From assembly GCA_947002045.1 (NCBI GenBank), contig CAMQJB010000016.1:1-44129 (forward strand): DNA of 44,129 nt, given 5' to 3'. The notes under the pieces were generated by a model, which saw only the letters and a program-made list of their open reading frames with translations, ran no database searches and was not told the DNA's origin. Numbering within the stretch: position 1 is the stretch's first letter; every line of letters starts with the position of its first letter. The translations under genes and the position numbers were made by a program. The DNA is from an uncultured Collinsella sp. GTDB taxonomy: Bacteria > Actinomycetota > Coriobacteriia > Coriobacteriales > Coriobacteriaceae. Below are positions 41,293 to 44,129 of this stretch, piece after piece.

Positions 41293-41333
41293 AAAACCAC
41301 CACAAAGGTGCCTGTCCCCTTTGTGGTGGTTTT
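41293..41333. repeat. AACCACCAC...GTGGTGGTT hairpin repeat, copy 5
   Basis: AAAACCACCAC, centre AAAGGTGCCTGTCCCCTTT, GTGGTGGTTTT. It lies 12 bases after the carD-like gene on the minus strand, where it can act as its terminator. Confidence 0.85.
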
Positions 41334-41345
41334 GGCGTGGGCAGG

Positions 41346-41831
41346 TTAGTTGAGGGCGGCTTGGGCTAGGCGGGCTTCGGCGTCCTCCTCTGTGACGCCC
41401 AGGGCCACGGCGAACTCCTCGATGGAGCGGCGCTTGGCTTCCTTGAGTACGCGCATATAGTAAGAGCTGGGCTTTTTATCTGCTTCCTCGGCCTGGCGAA
41501 TACGGTGCATCATGGTTTTTGCCACGCGGACCGTCTCGGGCGCACCCAGCTTGAGCTGCTGCTTAAAGTGCGTCTCCTCGAGCGAGCTGTTGCGCTCGGT
41601 AAAGGTGTCGCACTCCAGCTCGTCGTAGTGGCTCAGCAGGTGCTCTGCATCTTGCTGGGAGATGGCGGCGTGCAAACGATCGGCCTGCGCCACGGGGTAC
41701 ATGAGGATCGTCTGCGCATGTCCCTGCTTGGTCTCGAGCAACAGCATGGGCTGCGGCGTGTCGTCCCTAAAACCGACGACGGTGCAGACTCCCTGACCCG
41801 GATGAATGACGTGTTGACCGATTGAGAACAT
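41346..41831 (-). CDS. CarD/CdnL-family RNA polymerase-binding regulator
   Basis: A 161-residue protein. The N-terminal ~60 residues form the Tudor-like CarD/TRCF RNA-polymerase-interacting domain (MFSIGQHVIHPGQGVCTVVG with YPVAQADRLHAAI), which contacts the RNA polymerase beta subunit. The C-terminal part is helical (RSIEEFAVALGVTEEDAEAR) as in CarD/CdnL, where it contacts promoter DNA and stabilises open complexes. The length is that of CdnL. GGAGGT lies 4 bases before the ATG. Upstream on the minus strand is the small palindrome ATACGTAAATTCGTAT, a possible operator. Confidence 0.88.
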   Translation of the reverse strand: MFSIGQHVIHPGQGVCTVVGFRDDTPQPMLLLETKQGHAQTILMYPVAQADRLHAAISQQDAEHLLSHYDELECDTFTERNSSLEETHFKQQLKLGAPETVRVAKTMMHRIRQAEEADKKPSSYYMRVLKEAKRRSIEEFAVALGVTEEDAEARLAQAALN

Positions 41832-42047
41832 GCTACCTCCAACTTATACGAATTTACGTATGTCTAGAATAACACGCTGACGTGCGCAAACCCTTACTTT
41901 ATGCAGGAAAATCACACAACTCCGATAGGTAAGAGTATTCGATACTCTGAACGGCTTATGCACATGTATATGCATTTTCAGCGGGTGCACAATCAGCAGG
42001 CAAACCGCCGTCTTTGAGCTGCCTCACGCGAACTGTAGTCAATTTTG

Positions 42048-42103
42048 TGCATATGCAATATCGATTGACTTTACCTTGCGACAGTAGCTATCGCTTGTGA
42101 TAG
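42048..42103 (+). promoter_or_regulatory. argS promoter region with TGCATATGCA palindrome
   Basis: TTGCGA (42076-42081) and TGATAG (42098-42103), 16 bases apart, form the best promoter; TTGACT at 42065 is an alternative -35. The palindrome TGCATATGCA (42048-42057) lies just upstream, as it does upstream of the large operon at 5404. The remaining gap 41832-42173 also holds GAGTATTCGATACTC (41933-41947), a possible operator; no gene is seen. Confidence 0.45.
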
Positions 42104-42173
42104 AGTGCTACAAACTCTGGCTTTTGCCCTACGAGTGACCAAGAGCTCGGGGGCTTTAACACAAGGAGGATCT

Positions 42174-44027
42174 ATGCCCGAGAAGATTGAAGAGCTGGTA
42201 CGCGCTGCGCTTGCTGCGGCCCAGGAGGCCGGCGACCTTTCCGCATTTGAACTTGACGATTGCGCCATCGAGCGACCGGCTGACACTTCTCATGGCGAGT
42301 GGACCTCCACCATGGCCCTGAAGTCCGCCAAGCTGGCTCACTGTGCCCCGCGCAAGATCGCCGAGGCCGTCGTTGCCCATATGCCCGAGGACCCCGCAAT
42401 CGAGAAGGTCGAGATCGCCGGTCCTGGCTTCATCAACTTCTACCTCTCAGTCGCCGTCAAGAACGCCATCTTTGGCGAGGCCCGCGAGAAGGGTATGGAC
42501 TTCGCTAAGTCCAACGTCGGTGGCGGCCTGAAGACTCAGGTCGAGTTCGTCTCCGCCAACCCCGTCGGCCCCATGCACATCGGTCATGGCCGCTGGGCCG
42601 CTCTGGGCGACTCCCTTTGCCGTGTGATGGACCACGCCGGTTACGACATCCAGCGTGAGTTCTACATCAACGACCACGGCTCTCAGATGAACACCTTCGG
42701 TAACTCCATCAGCACGCGCTATATGCAGCTTGCCGACATCATCGCCAAGCAGGGCGTGGATATCGACGAGGCTCACAAGCTTCTGATCGCCGACCGCGAC
42801 GCCTTTGTTGCCGACGAGAGCGACGAGCACCCCGAGACCCATCCGTATCAGGATAACTTTGCCGAGACTCTGGGCAAGGACTCCTACGGCGGCGACTACA
42901 TCATCGACGAGGCTGCCGAGTTCTGGCGCACCGACGGCGATAAGTGGGTCAACGCCGATCCGCAGGAGCGCATGGAGAGCTTCCGCGAGCGCGGCTACGT
43001 AAAGATGGTCGACAACATGCGCGACCTTTGCCACGCCGTTAACTGCGACTTTGATCGTTGGTTCTCCGAGCGCTCTCTGTACGTGAAGGACACCGAGGGC
43101 GAGACCGCCGGCACCTCCGCCGTCGACCGCGCTTTTGAGAAGCTCGACAAGATGGGCTACCTCTACACCAAGGACGGTGCCCTGTGGTTCCGCTCCACCG
43201 ACCTGGGCGACGACAAGGACCGCGTCCTGATCAAGTCCGATGGCGAGTACACCTACTTCGCCTCCGACGTTGCCTATCACTGGGATAAGTTCCAGCGCGT
43301 CGACCACGTCATCGACATCTGGGGCGCCGACCACCACGGCTACATCGAGCGCGTCCGCTGCGTCTGCGACGCTCTTGGCTATCCCGGCAAGTTTGAGGTT
43401 CTGCTGGGCCAGCTCGTCAACCTGCTGCGCAACGGCAAGCCCGTCCGTATGTCCAAGCGCAAGGGCACCATGGTGACCCTGCAGGAGCTCGTCGACGAGG
43501 TCGGCTCCGACGCTGCTCGCTACACGCTCATCTCCAAGAGCTCCAACCAGATGGTCGACTTCGATATCGAGGCCGTCAAGAAGCGCGACAACTCCAACCC
43601 GGTGTACTACGTGCAGTACGCTCACGCTCGCGTGTGCTCCATCCTGCGTCGTGCCGCCGACGTTACCGCCGAGCAGGCCGCCGAGATGGGCATGAAGGCC
43701 GTCGCCGAGAAGGCCATCGGCGAGAACGTCGATTACTCGCTGCTGACCGACCCGACCGAGCTTGCCCTTTCGCGTAAGCTCAACGAGCTCACCGACCTCA
43801 TCGGTAGCTGCGCTCGCGATCGCGCCCCGTTCCGCCTGACGCACTTTGCCGAGGAGCTCGCCGGCGACTTCCACAGCTTCTACGCTGCCTGCCAGGTTCT
43901 GCCGAGCGAGGGCCGTCCCGTCGACCCCGAGCTCTCGCGCGCCCGTCTGGCCGCTTGCGACGCCGTCCGCGTGACGCTCGCCCTGGTGCTTACCCTCGTT
44001 GGCGTTTCTGCTCCCGAGCAGATGTAA
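42174..44027 (+). CDS. argS: Arginyl-tRNA synthetase
   Basis: A 617-residue class I aminoacyl-tRNA synthetase charging tRNA-Arg. It has the ArgRS-specific N-terminal domain (IEELVRAALAAAQ, GPGFINFYLS), VEFVSANPVGPMHIGHGR with the HIGH motif at 135-138, EFYINDHGSQM, IWGADHHGYIERV, the KMSKS-equivalent VRMSKRKGTMVTLQEL, and the C-terminal anticodon-binding helices (YVQYAHARVCSILRR). The length is somewhat above the ~550-580 of many ArgRS because of an insertion around residues 190-260. ATG 42174 follows AAGGAGG by 5 bases. The terminator at 44080 suggests a single-gene unit. Confidence 0.96.
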   Translation: MPEKIEELVRAALAAAQEAGDLSAFELDDCAIERPADTSHGEWTSTMALKSAKLAHCAPRKIAEAVVAHMPEDPAIEKVEIAGPGFINFYLSVAVKNAIFGEAREKGMDFAKSNVGGGLKTQVEFVSANPVGPMHIGHGRWAALGDSLCRVMDHAGYDIQREFYINDHGSQMNTFGNSISTRYMQLADIIAKQGVDIDEAHKLLIADRDAFVADESDEHPETHPYQDNFAETLGKDSYGGDYIIDEAAEFWRTDGDKWVNADPQERMESFRERGYVKMVDNMRDLCHAVNCDFDRWFSERSLYVKDTEGETAGTSAVDRAFEKLDKMGYLYTKDGALWFRSTDLGDDKDRVLIKSDGEYTYFASDVAYHWDKFQRVDHVIDIWGADHHGYIERVRCVCDALGYPGKFEVLLGQLVNLLRNGKPVRMSKRKGTMVTLQELVDEVGSDAARYTLISKSSNQMVDFDIEAVKKRDNSNPVYYVQYAHARVCSILRRAADVTAEQAAEMGMKAVAEKAIGENVDYSLLTDPTELALSRKLNELTDLIGSCARDRAPFRLTHFAEELAGDFHSFYAACQVLPSEGRPVDPELSRARLAACDAVRVTLALVLTLVGVSAPEQM

Positions 44028-44079
44028 GCGCTGGTCGTTTGACTGCGTTGGTTTGGTTTAACTGAGCCTTCTAAGCCCG

Positions 44080-44105
44080 AACTCCCATGCCGAGGTGGGG
44101 GTTTT
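44080..44105 (+). terminator. Terminator of argS
   Basis: AACTCCCA / TGGGGGTT stem (with one G-U pair) followed by TTTTGC and further T-rich sequence, about 50 bases after the argS stop. Confidence 0.6.
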
Positions 44106-44129
44106 GCATTTTTCGAGACTGTTTGGTTT

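Noticed and set aside
26765..41333. CRISPR array from the repeated hairpins
   Set aside because: The copies are scattered between unrelated genes with irregular spacing of kilobases and no spacers or cas genes.
42447..43874. 475-codon minus-strand frame opposite argS
   Set aside because: Val/Gly/Asp-rich antisense shadow of argS.

Overview
The window looks like a chromosomal segment of a high-GC Actinomycetota from the class Coriobacteriia, most likely Collinsella or a close relative. This is inferred from the housekeeping proteins, strong GGAGG-type ribosome binding sites, and many intergenic palindromes with a GGGAC core that I associate with Collinsella genomes. No search was run, so the genus is a judgement. 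The first ~134 bases are homopolymer runs of A, C and G and are probably an assembly or sequencing artefact.

Layout. 0.1-2 kb: a 5'-truncated M20 peptidase remnant, a 35-bp palindrome, and a gene with a DUF559/Vsr-like nuclease-fold C-terminus. 2-4.4 kb: serC-serA (serine biosynthesis), minus strand. 4.5-5.2 kb: a Phd/YefM-RelE/ParE type toxin-antitoxin pair with an operator-like palindrome. 5.5-17.8 kb: the outstanding region, a same-strand, tightly packed operon I do not recognise as a named system. It encodes a giant acidic-linker DNA-binding-like protein (split by one in-frame TAG), a ParB/DGQHR-like protein, a SNF2-family helicase, a coiled-coil protein, and a second giant protein that is a paralogue of the first and carries alpha-CTD-like and sigma-region-4-like modules. 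18-24.8 kb: small acidic protein, CPA1 K+/H+ antiporter, PPP-type phosphatase, Wzx/MVF-like flippase, L-lactate permease. 25-29.8 kb: pckA, a B3/B4-domain protein behind a structured leader, MarR regulator, DegV, MGMT-like protein. 30-34.7 kb: trpS, WecA/TagO-like transferase, a probable 6S RNA, a PflA-like radical SAM protein, tRNA-Ala(CGC), a small membrane-anchored protein. 34.8-40.6 kb: pncB, proB, a proline iminopeptidase on the opposite strand, proA. 40.6-44 kb: HD hydrolase, CarD-like regulator, argS.

How the parts relate. Most genes outside 5.5-17.8 kb are ordinary metabolism and translation genes. The 5.5-17.8 kb operon has the composition of a nucleic-acid-targeting (possibly anti-phage) or chromosome-processing system: two large scaffold proteins that could recognise DNA or RNA polymerase, a ParB-fold protein, and a translocase. 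No methyltransferase, integrase or transposase is visible near it. The amber codon separating the two halves of the first giant protein is either a recent inactivating mutation, a sequencing error, or a readthrough site; comparison with the paralogue shows that the stop falls inside a shared region.

A second theme is the intergenic repeats: at least six families of hairpin-forming palindromes share a GGGAC motif. Several sit directly after genes, two overlap the stop codon of the preceding gene, and one family (five copies) has A/T tracts on both sides that make it look like a bidirectional terminator.
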